Assembly (NCBI RefSeq): GCF_004345565.1
Contig: NZ_SLWA01000003.1
Coordinates: 558,001 to 622,000, forward strand
Source of the DNA: Flavobacterium circumlabens
GTDB taxonomy: Bacteria > Bacteroidota > Bacteroidia > Flavobacteriales > Flavobacteriaceae
Direction: 5' to 3'
Length of the DNA stretch: 64,000 nucleotides
The notes under the pieces were generated by a model that did not search any database, had not been told where the DNA came from, and worked only from the letters and a program-made list of their open reading frames with translations. Below are positions 27,690 through 37,300 of this stretch, in pieces. The stretch's first letter is position 1; every line of letters starts with the position of its first letter. The translations under genes and the position numbers were made by a program.

Positions 27690-29744
27690 ATGACAATAGA
27701 TTTATTGAGAAAGCCATTACTTTTAGTTGCTTTATTTTACTCAGCCAATATGATTGCACAACAAAATGTGATTAATTCACACCAAGTTGTATCTGAAAAA
27801 TCACAAGTTTTTCAAATAAAAAACCCTGACAACTTATTGAGCCCTTATACCGGGATGACTCGCGAGCACTGGAAAGATGCCGGCCTTTACTTATTAAAAG
27901 GAGCATTTAGTTATATCAAAACGCTGGACGACCCGATGCTCTTCCCGAAACAAGAAGGAAAATCATATCCGCGTGACGGGAAAGATTCAGAGACTGAAAT
28001 GCTGGAAGGGCTTTGTCGGACGATGTTCATTGCAGCGCCGCTGTTGAAAGAAAATCCATCATTAAAAATAAATAATATTAGTGTGGCTGACTATTATCGT
28101 CATCAAATAGAAAAATTGACTGACCCAACAAGTGCTACTTTTATCAAGCGCAGGGAAGGTAATTATTCTAGTCAGAATTTGGTAGAATTTGGTGCTTTAT
28201 CGATATGTCTTTTTGCAGCCCCTGATGTTCTTTGGAAACCACTGTCTCAAGAGAAGAAAGATGCACTGGCAATTACTATGCTTAGCTATGGCGACGGGCC
28301 GACAGTAGATTCTAACTGGAAATTCTTTAATATTTTTGTATTAAGCTTCTTTAAAAGCGAAGGGTATGCTATGGATGAAACTCTTTTAGAAGGCTATCTT
28401 AAAAAATCGTTGGCACATTATCGTGGCGATGGTTGGTATAATGATGCTCCATGTTACGATTATTACAGCATGTGGGCATTTCAAATGTATGGTTCAATCT
28501 GGTCGGAGTATTTTGGAAAAAAATATTATCCAGAATTCGCAGCACAGTTTAAAACTAATTTCAAGGATTTGAAAAATAATTATCCATACATGTTCAGCCG
28601 TGATGGGGAGATGATTATGTGGGGACGAAGTATAACCTATCGTTTTGGTTCAATTTCTCCATTTCCATTGATGGGATTCGAAAACGACCCACAAACTAAT
28701 TATGGCTGGATGCGCAGAATATCTTCCGGCGTTTTGCTTCAGTTTTTAAAGAATCCAAATTTATTAAAGGATAATGTTCCAACACTGGGTTTCTATGGTG
28801 AATTTGAACCGGCAGTGCAAAGATACAGTTGTCGTGGCAGTGCTTTCTGGATGGCAAAAGCGTTTTTAGGCTTATTGGTTCCTGCCGAGAATCCATTCTG
28901 GACTGCTACAGAAAATGATGGTGCTTGGGAAAATGAATTGATTAAGGGTAAGGTATATAATAAATTTTCAGAGAAATCCGAGGTTTTAATAACCGATTAT
29001 CCCAACATTGGTGCGGCCGAAATCCGTGCTTGGAGTAGTGCAATAAAAGGCACCGGCGATCCGAATGATTTTTATCGCTCAAATGAAAATTACAACCGCC
29101 TTGCATACAACAGTGCTTTCCCGTGGCAGGCAGATGGTGTAAATGGCGAAGTGGCCATGAATTACGTGTTCAAAAACAATACCCAGAAATGGGAAGCAGT
29201 TACTTTATACACTTTCAAAAAATTTGAAAATGGAATTTATTATCGCGATGTGGTGTTGGAAAGTGATGCAGCAATAAGTATGCGTTTAGCTGATATTACG
29301 CTGCCTAATGGAATTCTGAGAGTGGATAAAAATGTAAGCACTAAAACTGTTGACCTTCGATTGGGGCATTATTCGTTGCCAGTAGTTAAAAATAAAATTA
29401 AACGTTCGAATCGTGCCATAAATGGATACAATGTACAAATCATAGATAATGGAGTTTATCAACTGGCAATGATTCCAATTTCTGGTTGGGGCAACTCAAT
29501 GGAAGTGATCGATACAAAAGGATTGAATCCAGTGAGTAATGAAAGTTCTATTATAAATGTATCCGATAAATTTGTTACAACTAAAAACCCTCTTTATATT
29601 ACCCTGATGCTTTGGAAAAAATCGGGTGAGAAATGGACTAATAATGAATTAGTTCCAATAAAAAACCTTACAGTATCCAACGATAATAATAACGTTAGTT
29701 TTGATATCATTGGAGGTGACAAAAAAACAGTTTCATTCAATTAA
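27690..29744 (+). CDS. DUF2264 protein, GH154-like candidate beta-glucuronidase, exported
   Basis: The 684-residue protein has a signal peptide (PLLLVALFYSANMIAQ). Its body begins SPYTGMTREHWKDAGLYLLKG and has YPRDGKDSETEMLEGLCR, DSNWKFFNIFVLSFFKSEGY, GDGWYNDAPCYDYYSMWAFQMYG and SRDGEMIMWGRSITYRFG, typical of DUF2264 (PF10022). That family has been linked to CAZy family GH154, which includes beta-glucuronidases; I rely on memory for this link. An alpha/alpha-barrel exo-enzyme is likely. It is the last gene of the operon and ends at the strong terminator at 29770-29806. With GH105 it suggests that the substrate carries both internal and terminal uronic acid. Confidence 0.78.
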   Translation: MTIDLLRKPLLLVALFYSANMIAQQNVINSHQVVSEKSQVFQIKNPDNLLSPYTGMTREHWKDAGLYLLKGAFSYIKTLDDPMLFPKQEGKSYPRDGKDSETEMLEGLCRTMFIAAPLLKENPSLKINNISVADYYRHQIEKLTDPTSATFIKRREGNYSSQNLVEFGALSICLFAAPDVLWKPLSQEKKDALAITMLSYGDGPTVDSNWKFFNIFVLSFFKSEGYAMDETLLEGYLKKSLAHYRGDGWYNDAPCYDYYSMWAFQMYGSIWSEYFGKKYYPEFAAQFKTNFKDLKNNYPYMFSRDGEMIMWGRSITYRFGSISPFPLMGFENDPQTNYGWMRRISSGVLLQFLKNPNLLKDNVPTLGFYGEFEPAVQRYSCRGSAFWMAKAFLGLLVPAENPFWTATENDGAWENELIKGKVYNKFSEKSEVLITDYPNIGAAEIRAWSSAIKGTGDPNDFYRSNENYNRLAYNSAFPWQADGVNGEVAMNYVFKNNTQKWEAVTLYTFKKFENGIYYRDVVLESDAAISMRLADITLPNGILRVDKNVSTKTVDLRLGHYSLPVVKNKIKRSNRAINGYNVQIIDNGVYQLAMIPISGWGNSMEVIDTKGLNPVSNESSIINVSDKFVTTKNPLYITLMLWKKSGEKWTNNELVPIKNLTVSNDNNNVSFDIIGGDKKTVSFN

Positions 29745-29769
29745 TTAAGTCCATTTAATTTTTGAAATC

Positions 29770-29806
29770 AAATACAGGAGATTCTAAATCTCCTGTATTT
29801 ATTTTT
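29770..29806 (+). terminator. Rho-independent terminator of the GH10-GH105 operon
   Basis: A perfect 14-bp stem (AAATACAGGAGATT at 29770-29783 pairing with 29787-29800) closes a 3-nt loop and is followed by ATTTTT. It starts 25 bp after the stop of the DUF2264 gene, so it insulates the regulator gene downstream. Confidence 0.9.
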
Positions 29807-30035
29807 AGCCTATTACTATTATCACTCTAGCAAAACCAGCGAAAGTATAGTTTTAAATGTTGTCTCGATGGTCGAGGATGTAACTTTCTCCATACCTGTA
29901 AAAGACTGTTTTTTTAATTGAAAAGTAGCTAATAAGGAAGCTAAATCAATGAAATCTTAGGAGTGAAAATATTTTTTTTTGAATTATATTCATCAAAACT
30001 GACTTTAATTTTTATATAATAAAAAAAAATGGCGT

Positions 30036-30079
30036 TATTTTATTTAAAACGTTTTAAATAAAATATTTAAATATCTTTG
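30036..30079 (+). promoter_or_regulatory. Promoter of the regulator gene with a perfect 30-bp palindrome
   Basis: Positions 30036-30065 form a perfect inverted repeat centred on CG (core TTTAAAACGTTTTAAA). It ends 6 bp before a good -7 box, TATCTTTG at 30072-30079. The palindrome would cover the -33 region, so a bound protein should block or shape transcription. A central CG in an AT-rich palindrome is typical of LacI-family operators; no such regulator is encoded in the window. It is not a terminator: there is no T-run and it lies in front of a gene. Confidence 0.75.
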
Positions 30080-30129
30080 TATCTACTCCCACTACTACTA
30101 TTACTATTTAATTGATACATCATATTGCT

Positions 30130-32943
30130 TTGAAAAAATTTATAAGTATTTTAATCTTCCTTTCTCTGTTAGGACTGCAACCATCCTATGCACAAATTGT
30201 ACCTCTTCAGATTTTCAATACAGAGGGAAATAGTGGAAGAGTTAATTGCCTGTTTCAGGATAAAATGGGTTTTATCTGGATAGGAAAAGAAACAGGATTG
30301 TACCGTTATGATGGACATGAGTTGAGGAGCTTCAAGTCAAAACCAAATGATGTAAATTCTATTAGCAGTGATAATATTGTAGCAATAAATGAAGATACAT
30401 TGGGGAACTTATGGGTTGGTACAAGAAGTGGCGGTCTGAATTGTTTGGATAGAAAAAGTGGTAATTTTAAGCGTTATATACATGATGAGAACAATCCAAA
30501 CTCTTTTAGTTTTAATGAGGTTTGTACTATTTTGCCTGATGCTGTTGGTAATTTATGGATTGGAACAGATGGTGGCGGTTTAAATTTTTTCAACAAAACT
30601 ACAGGTAAATTCACCGCTTTTAAAGTGGGCAAAAAGAAATGTAAAAATCTAGACAGCAATAAGATAATTCACATAGAGCCTGCCGGAAAAAATAAATATT
30701 GGCTGGGAACATGGGCGGGAGGTCTGTATCTTTTTGATTCAGTGACCAACTGTTTTCAAAAAATGGGCAAAGGGACAAATTATGAGAGCAGCAATATTTA
30801 TTTTATAAAAGAAGTAAAACCTGGAACGCTATGGATTTCGACAGATAACAAAGGATTAATTTCTTTTGACATAAAATCCAAAACATTTTCTACCGTGATT
30901 CCTGAAGGCCAAGCTTTTTTTTTACATAACATAATTAATACAAATAAAGGTGAGGTGTATGTTGCATCTAACAGAGGATTATATTACTTTGCCTCTGTAA
31001 CTTCGCAACCACGGTTATCCTTCGAATTCAATTCCATACAGTGTTTCTTTTTAGATAAAACACAAACGCTCTGGGTCGGGAACTCAAATGGCAAGGTTGG
31101 AAAAATCAATTCGTTTAACAAGCAGTTTCATTCAATTTCAGCCAATGACGTACTTAAAAATTTTGTTTCGTCCATGTTTTTTGACACTATTTCTAATACA
31201 TTGTATTTCTCTTCTCAAAACCATTTTGTAGCATACAATCCTATCACCAGGAAAGCAAATTTAACATCGTTGCCACAGCAGTTTTGGTATTCGTTTTTTA
31301 AAATTCGAGGAAAAAAGGATGAATTTATTGTAGCGATACGCTCCGTCGGATTGCGGATATTCAATTATAAAACTAAATCATTGACACCTTTGAAATTTGA
31401 GAGCAACCCGTACAAAAATCTCTTGGATTCTGAGATTAACATGATTAGCCCAGATGGTTCTAAAGGTTTTTGGATTAGTGCCAATGGAGCGGCATTTCAG
31501 ATTAATCAAAATGAAAAATCAGGTAGTTGGAAAATTGTCAAAGCAATAATTCGGAGTGAAAAAGGGTTACTTTCAGATTCGGACTTTCCAACTTGTTTTC
31601 AATTGCATCCTAATGGTGATTTTTTTATTGGAACTCAAGGAGGCGGCTTAAATCAGCTGACTAAGTCAGGAAAGCAAAAAAAATATTTGTCGTCCGCGAC
31701 CGCAAGTGATTATAAATTGTCAAACGATTTTATTGAGTGCATGGCAGTCGACAAAAAAGGAAACCTTTTGGTTGGTACGCAAGCGGGATTAAATAGATTT
31801 AATGTAAAAACAGGGTCATTTAGCAAATTGATGACTACCTCCGGACTTATTGATAATTGGATTTTATCAATAGTCACAGATGCTAAAGACAGAATCTGGA
31901 TTAGTACAAGAAAAGGTATTTCCCGAATTTCATCTGACTTTAAAAGTATTAAAAATTATAATACGGATGACGGAATACTATCTGATTCTTTCCTTGCAAG
32001 ATCTGCTGCAAAAGATATTCTTGGTAATATTTATTTTGGTTCATCAAAAGGGATGGTTTGGTTTCACCCTGACAGCATATATGATAATCCACATATGGCG
32101 GATGCAGCGATAGTAGGTTTGAAAATTAATGAAAAATATGTAGGTGTCTCTGAAAATTCAGTTTTAAAACAAAGTATAGAGCTTACGAATGAAATAGTAT
32201 TAAATAGAGATCAGTCTTCTTTTTCATTCCAATTAGCAGCTTTAAACTATTTTAATCCCGGAAAAAATAAAATTCAATATAAGCTGGAAGGATACGAGGA
32301 GGATTGGCAAGTGGCCGATGTCAATCAGGTTGCATCTTATTCTGAAGTCTCTCCCGGAACCTATACTTTTAGTGTTCGGGTTTCGAACGATGATGAAGTC
32401 TGGAATCCGGTTCAAAGAAAACTGGTGGTAAAAATAATAAGACCTTTCTGGATGTCGTGGTATGCTATTATTATTTATTTATCAGTAGTAGGGGGGACTT
32501 TCTATTTTATACGTAAAAGTATTACAAAAGAGTTGAACTCTCGAACCATTTCAAGTGAATTAATAATTCAAATTCCTATAAAGGAAGAAGATACAGCCGA
32601 TCAGAAATTTATCAAAAAAGCATTGGCGTTAATAAATGAAAATATTGGCAATAGTGAATTTGGAGTACTCCAATTGGCCGAAAAAATGAATTGTAGTCGT
32701 GCTCACTTATATCGAAAAGTGATTGCAATGACTGGAGTCTCAGTTTCGGATTTTATAAAACAGACACGGATAACAAAGGCAGCTCAATTACTTTTACAAA
32801 AAACAGGAAATATTTCGGATGTTGCTTATAGCGTTGGATTTGATAATCCTGGTTATTTTAGCAAATGCTTCAAAAAACAGTATGGTGTTACTCCTGCAAA
32901 CTATATTGTAAATCATTTAGATCAACAAAATACTGATGATTAA
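30130..32943 (+). CDS. Membrane-spanning one-component regulator: Reg_prop/Y_Y_Y sensor fused to AraC DNA-binding domain
   Basis: I place the start at the TTG at 30130, giving KKFISILIFLSLLGLQPSYAQ as the signal peptide; a TTG at 30112 is also in frame. About 640 residues of Reg_prop propeller repeats follow (MGFIWIGKETGLYRYDG, GNLWVGTRSGGLNC, GNLWIGTDGGGLNF), then a Y_Y_Y domain (IQYKLEGYEEDWQVA) and one membrane helix (about residues 773-795). A short linker leads to an AraC helix-turn-helix (LAEKMNCSRAHLYRKVIAMTG, DVAYSVGFDNPGYFSKCFKKQ). In hybrid two-component regulators of Bacteroidota a histidine kinase and receiver sit between these parts; here they are absent (937 rather than roughly 1,350 residues). 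It is the best candidate to bind the three GAGCGAT elements. Confidence 0.9.
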   Translation: MKKFISILIFLSLLGLQPSYAQIVPLQIFNTEGNSGRVNCLFQDKMGFIWIGKETGLYRYDGHELRSFKSKPNDVNSISSDNIVAINEDTLGNLWVGTRSGGLNCLDRKSGNFKRYIHDENNPNSFSFNEVCTILPDAVGNLWIGTDGGGLNFFNKTTGKFTAFKVGKKKCKNLDSNKIIHIEPAGKNKYWLGTWAGGLYLFDSVTNCFQKMGKGTNYESSNIYFIKEVKPGTLWISTDNKGLISFDIKSKTFSTVIPEGQAFFLHNIINTNKGEVYVASNRGLYYFASVTSQPRLSFEFNSIQCFFLDKTQTLWVGNSNGKVGKINSFNKQFHSISANDVLKNFVSSMFFDTISNTLYFSSQNHFVAYNPITRKANLTSLPQQFWYSFFKIRGKKDEFIVAIRSVGLRIFNYKTKSLTPLKFESNPYKNLLDSEINMISPDGSKGFWISANGAAFQINQNEKSGSWKIVKAIIRSEKGLLSDSDFPTCFQLHPNGDFFIGTQGGGLNQLTKSGKQKKYLSSATASDYKLSNDFIECMAVDKKGNLLVGTQAGLNRFNVKTGSFSKLMTTSGLIDNWILSIVTDAKDRIWISTRKGISRISSDFKSIKNYNTDDGILSDSFLARSAAKDILGNIYFGSSKGMVWFHPDSIYDNPHMADAAIVGLKINEKYVGVSENSVLKQSIELTNEIVLNRDQSSFSFQLAALNYFNPGKNKIQYKLEGYEEDWQVADVNQVASYSEVSPGTYTFSVRVSNDDEVWNPVQRKLVVKIIRPFWMSWYAIIIYLSVVGGTFYFIRKSITKELNSRTISSELIIQIPIKEEDTADQKFIKKALALINENIGNSEFGVLQLAEKMNCSRAHLYRKVIAMTGVSVSDFIKQTRITKAAQLLLQKTGNISDVAYSVGFDNPGYFSKCFKKQYGVTPANYIVNHLDQQNTDD

Positions 32944-32968
32944 AAGTAAACATCTTTCTTTTGTATTT

Positions 32969-33012
32969 AAAATCATTCATTAATGCCTTGTATGCATGAT
33001 GAGTGATTTTTC
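32969..33012 (+). terminator. Probable terminator after the regulator gene
   Basis: An imperfect hairpin pairs AAAATCATTCATTAATGC with GCATGATGAGTGATTTTT, with a bulge and a short loop, and ends in a T-rich stretch. It begins 26 bp after the regulator stop codon. Confidence 0.6.
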
Positions 33013-33377
33013 TTTACGTAGCATAACCTGAAAAGTATAAATTTATATCTGAGTAATAACATGGATTAATCTTCACCATTAGGGATTTTCTCAAGGTCAA
33101 TTGATTATTACTTGCTTCAAAAACAATTTCGATCCCCGTGCAAAACCTCCTGGTTTTTATTCTTCTTCATATTATTTTAATTCCTAATTCACTTTTGTCC
33201 TGACCTGCAATTGGCTGTATGAATTAAATATTTTGACACAGTTTTAAAATGTTATTGATGTAATTCAGTTTGGTATTTCTTAATTATACGACTAATCAAT
33301 ATTCTTATAATAGTTGATTACAATTTCAACATACTTCTTTAATTGTAAATCGATATTATTGCATTACCGCTTATAAT
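33013..33377. other. AT-rich intergenic stretch, nothing recognised
   Basis: Between the regulator terminator and promoter copy C there are about 365 bp without a credible gene. I see no repeat or hairpin that I can interpret. The length would leave room for further regulator sites, but none similar to GAGCGAT is present. Confidence 0.5.
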
Positions 33378-33442
33378 GAGCGATTTTTTCCATTTATTGA
33401 GCGATATATTCTATCCATACAACCCTTGTGATAATACATTTG
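33378..33442 (+). promoter_or_regulatory. Operator-promoter element, copy C (for the susC/susD operon)
   Basis: Exact GAGCGAT half-sites lie at 33378-33384 and 33399-33405 (21 bp apart), joined by the spacer TTTTTCCATTTATT, one base different from A and B. The -7 box TACATTTG is at 33435-33442, 29 bp after the proximal half-site. The sequence GATAATACATTTGTAGCAA around the -7 box is shared with copy A. Downstream, 131 nt separate it from the ATG of a truncated susC, about the same leader length as in copy A. Confidence 0.85.
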
Positions 33443-33573
33443 TAGCAAGAAAATGAAATGGAAGATTACGAAAAAATCAATATATTCCAATAAATAAATA
33501 TTTCGTGAAATTTTATAGGTGTTTTTTTTCGTTTTCTATAAACCACCAAAATACTAACTAAAAAAATTAACCA

Positions 33574-33789
33574 ATGAAAAAACAATTAACTTTATTAATT
33601 TCATTTCCACTGTTGTTGGCAACTCAACTTATAAGTGCACAATCAACAACTGTAAGCGGATTGATTTATGATCAATCTGGAAGAGCAATTCCCAAATCGA
33701 ATTTTAGAGAAAAAATACTGCTAACATTTCTTCTTCCTATTATTTCAGGAGCTGTAGTATTAAGATTGGAGAATCTGAATCAATATTAG
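33574..33789 (+). pseudogene. N-terminal remnant of a SusC-type outer-membrane transporter
   Basis: The 71-codon frame begins with a typical SusC signal peptide (KKQLTLLISFPLLLATQLISAQ) and the first strand of the carboxypeptidase-regulatory-like domain (TTVSGLIYDQSGRAIPKSN, matching the usual GTVxDxxGxPIPGANV). After residue 43 the homology stops and the frame ends within 30 codons. It stands in the expected place for the first gene controlled by promoter copy C. I read it as the start of the original susC, cut off when the present susC-susD block was inserted or rearranged. A function as a short leader peptide cannot be excluded but has no support. Confidence 0.65.
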
Positions 33790-34318
33790 TTTTTCTCAAT
33801 TATTGATTATGTCTCAAAACAATTCTTTGAATATAAATGAAACACTAAGTTTCTTTTTCAAAAGAAATAGGAGCGGATATGGCACAGTAAAGAAAAAAAT
33901 TGACAGGTCATACCCAGGTAAATTTAAAAAACAATTTCACGAAGCTCCTAACATCAATATTTTGCATTTGCTGAATTCTTTGCGTGATTGTTAATTAAGA
34001 TTTTTATTAAAATTTAAAAAGGTATTAGCTTCATAAAATAGTGCTGAGTTTTAAAGCTGAAATAAACTTTAGAAAAAATCAACAATGAAAGAATTACTTT
34101 TTTAAACATGTTTAAAATGAAGTGTTTTTAAAAGATAAATGACACTGACTTAAATTTTATTTATAAAAACTAACAATTAAAATTTAAGAATCCAACCAAC
34201 TATAACCAAGCATTTGGGCTTAAATTACTGTAGAAGATTTAATTAAAATCTACATTTAAATAAAGTCCATTATTTTAAACCATAAGGGATTTCGATTCCT
34301 TTAAAAAAAATATACTCT
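33790..34318. other. Gap between susC remnant and susC1, with an 18-bp palindrome
   Basis: A 63-codon open frame at 33803-33994 (containing KKKIDRSYPGKFKKQFHE) has no recognised relatives and may be a remnant. A perfect 18-bp palindrome centred on CATG lies at 34100-34117 (TTTTAAACATGTTTAAAA). No TAnnTTTG box stands in a suitable position before the susC1 ATG at 34319, so susC1 may depend on promoter copy C, with an 877-nt leader. This is inference. Confidence 0.4.
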
Positions 34319-37300
34319 ATGAAAATAGTATTCTGTAAGATTAATTACCTCGTAATGACTTTAAGTGTTTTTTCTTTAGTACCTGAAATCGCTGCCAACA
34401 ATGTTGGTGCGATAAAAGGTAACAGTTCAAAAACAACTGAAGTTACTGCCGAAATCGGCAATGGGTTAAATGTATCCCGTCCTGCTGCTGAAGATTATTG
34501 TATTACTTTAATACCAATTGAAGGCAATTCTTCTAATGAAACATTCGATTTAAATGACTCTGACTTAGGTTTAAAAAACATAGTCGTAAAAGGTAAAGTA
34601 ATAGATCCTGCCACCGGATTAGGTATTCCCGGGGTAACTGTTTTAATAAAAGGAACCCAAAAGGCGGTTTCTACGGATTTTGAGGGAACCTTTCAAATTG
34701 ATGTAGATAACAGCAACGCCATATTGATTTTCAGTTTTATAGGTTATGATACCATTGAAGCGGCAGTAGGAAATAAAACGTTACTGAATATATCGCTCCA
34801 GCCTTCCAATACAACTTTAAGTGAGGTTATCGTGGTAGGTTTTGGTAAACAGAAAAAGATTAATGCGACGGGAGCTATATCCACTTTATCAGGAGAAGCT
34901 TTAACTCAATCACCTGTTGCAAACATTAGTAACTCATTAGTTGGTCGTGTTTCGGGTGTATTCGCTACACAAGGCGGAGGTGAACCTGGAAATGATGCGT
35001 CAAAAATTAGAATAAGGGGTGTAGGTACTTTTACAGGAAACACAGATCCTCTCTATTTAGTAGATGGAATGCAAGTTGACAACATCAATAACATTGATCC
35101 CAACGAAATTGAATCCATAACAGTTTTGAAAGATGCATCATCTACCGCAGTATATGGAATTAGAGGAGCAAATGGTGTATTGATTGTTACCACTAAGAGA
35201 GGTAAAACAGGTCCGCCAAAAATCAGTTACACATTCAACATAGGTGTAAATAAATTTACCGACATGCGCGAGGGCATGAATAGTGCCGATTATGCTTCAA
35301 ATTTTAATCGTGCGTTAGAAAATGATTCTTTTGTTACTGGGGCAGTTTATGTACCAAAATTTACCGAAGCTCAAATTGAATTGTATAGAAATGGAAGCGA
35401 TCCTGTATTTTACCCAAATAAAAATTGGCCTGATGAAATGTTTAGTAAAAACTCCACTCAAACACGCCACAACCTACAGTTAAGTGGAGGTTCGTTGAAA
35501 ACAAAATACTTAGTGTCTTTAGGCTATTTCTCTCAAGAAGGATTGTTTAAGGATACCAAAGATATTGTTGATGCATTTTCCCCACAATCCACTTTCAAGA
35601 GATATAACCTTCGTTCCAATTTTGATTTTATCATTACTGATCGCTTAAAAATGAAAATTGATTTGTCCTCTCAAACAGAAGCCAGAACCGGTAATAACGC
35701 AAGTAATACTGAGAGAGTAATTGGAGATATTTTTCGTGCTAGTCCATTAAGTTCGCCGGGAATAATAGATGGTAAAATAGTTAATCTTACTACTGTTGAA
35801 AACAATCCTTACACGTCTTTACTTTTACCAAATAACGCTGGAGGGTTAAAACGTTCTTATCGTAATTATTTTAATGGTCTCATTCGTTTCGATTATGATT
35901 TAGGCTTTATTACTAAAGGGCTTTCTGCCCAAGCGAACATTGGCGTTCGAACCTATAATGACCAAACCGTTACAAATGCTAGAACTCTTGTTACCTACTT
36001 AGCAGTTAGACAAACTCCACCTGCCACTGGAATAAATTTTATACCAAGTCGTGATGAAGCTAGTCAATTTAATTTTGCACAAACAAGAAACTTTTATCGA
36101 CAAATTACTGCCGAAACTGCTTTAAATTATTCAAGAAGTTTTGGAAAACACAATGTAAAGGGCTTATTGCTTTACAATGAGCAAAAAACCTTCGACCCGG
36201 ATTTAGCTTTCGACATACCAAAAGGATATCAAAGTTATGTTGGTCGTGCAGAATATAACTACGATAGTCGTTATTTAGCAGAATTTAACATTGGTTATAC
36301 TGGTACTGAAAATTTTGCAGAGGACCAACGATTTGGTTATTTTCCAGCTTTTTCATTAGGTTGGGTAGTTTCACAAGAATCTTTTTTTCCAAAAGATGCT
36401 TTTGTTAGTTTTCTGAAAATCAGAGGTTCTTATGGAGAAGGAGGGAATGATAATATTGGAGGTAATCGCTTCTTGTATAGACCAACAAGCTATAGTACAT
36501 TTCCAAATGCGTATTATTTTGGAAATATAGGTTCAACTCTTGCCACTACTCAAGGAGTTAGAGAAGGTGCTACTGGGAATCCAGATGTAACTTGGGAAAG
36601 ATCCGTTAAACGAAATATTGGTGTTGAATTAAATGTTTTAGATAATAAAATAAAATTTAATGGTGATCTATTTGATGAATATCGTGATGGTATTTTAGCG
36701 GCAACTCAAACAATTTCATCAATATCAGGATTGGAACAACCTTTTACTAACCTTGGAATTATGGCAAACAAGGGATTTGAGGCAGAAATATCATACAGTG
36801 ATAAAATAGGTCAAGTTGGTTTCAGTATTTCAGGTAATTATAGTTTTGCGCGAAATAAAATTCTATACCAAGATGAAATTCCTAGAGAATTTGATTATCA
36901 AAGAAGAACTGGTCAAAGTACAGGTCAATTTTTTGGTCTAGTTGCCGAAGGTCTTTTTAATACGTGGGATGAAGTAAACGCCCCTGATAGACCTATTTAT
37001 TCTTTTGCTAACAACAAAATTCAGCCTGGAGACATTAGATACAAAGATGTAAATCAAGATGGCGTAATTGATTATGATGATTCCGTGCCAATTGGGTATT
37101 CACGAATACCAGAATCGACATTTGGGGTAACACTTAGAGCAGATTACAAAGGGTTTGATGCAACTGTTTTATTTCAAGGCGTAGGTAATGTATCTCACGA
37201 GTATACTCGTTTTCAAAGAAGTACTGGTTTTAATCAAACCCCAAATGAGGGTTCTGCAAGTTATATGAATGAAAGCTGGACTCAAGAAAGATACGATGCA

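Noticed and set aside
29051-29080. ATCGCTC (reverse GAGCGAT) as a fourth operator
   Set aside because: It is a single half-site inside the DUF2264 coding region, with no partner 21 bp away and no -7 box.
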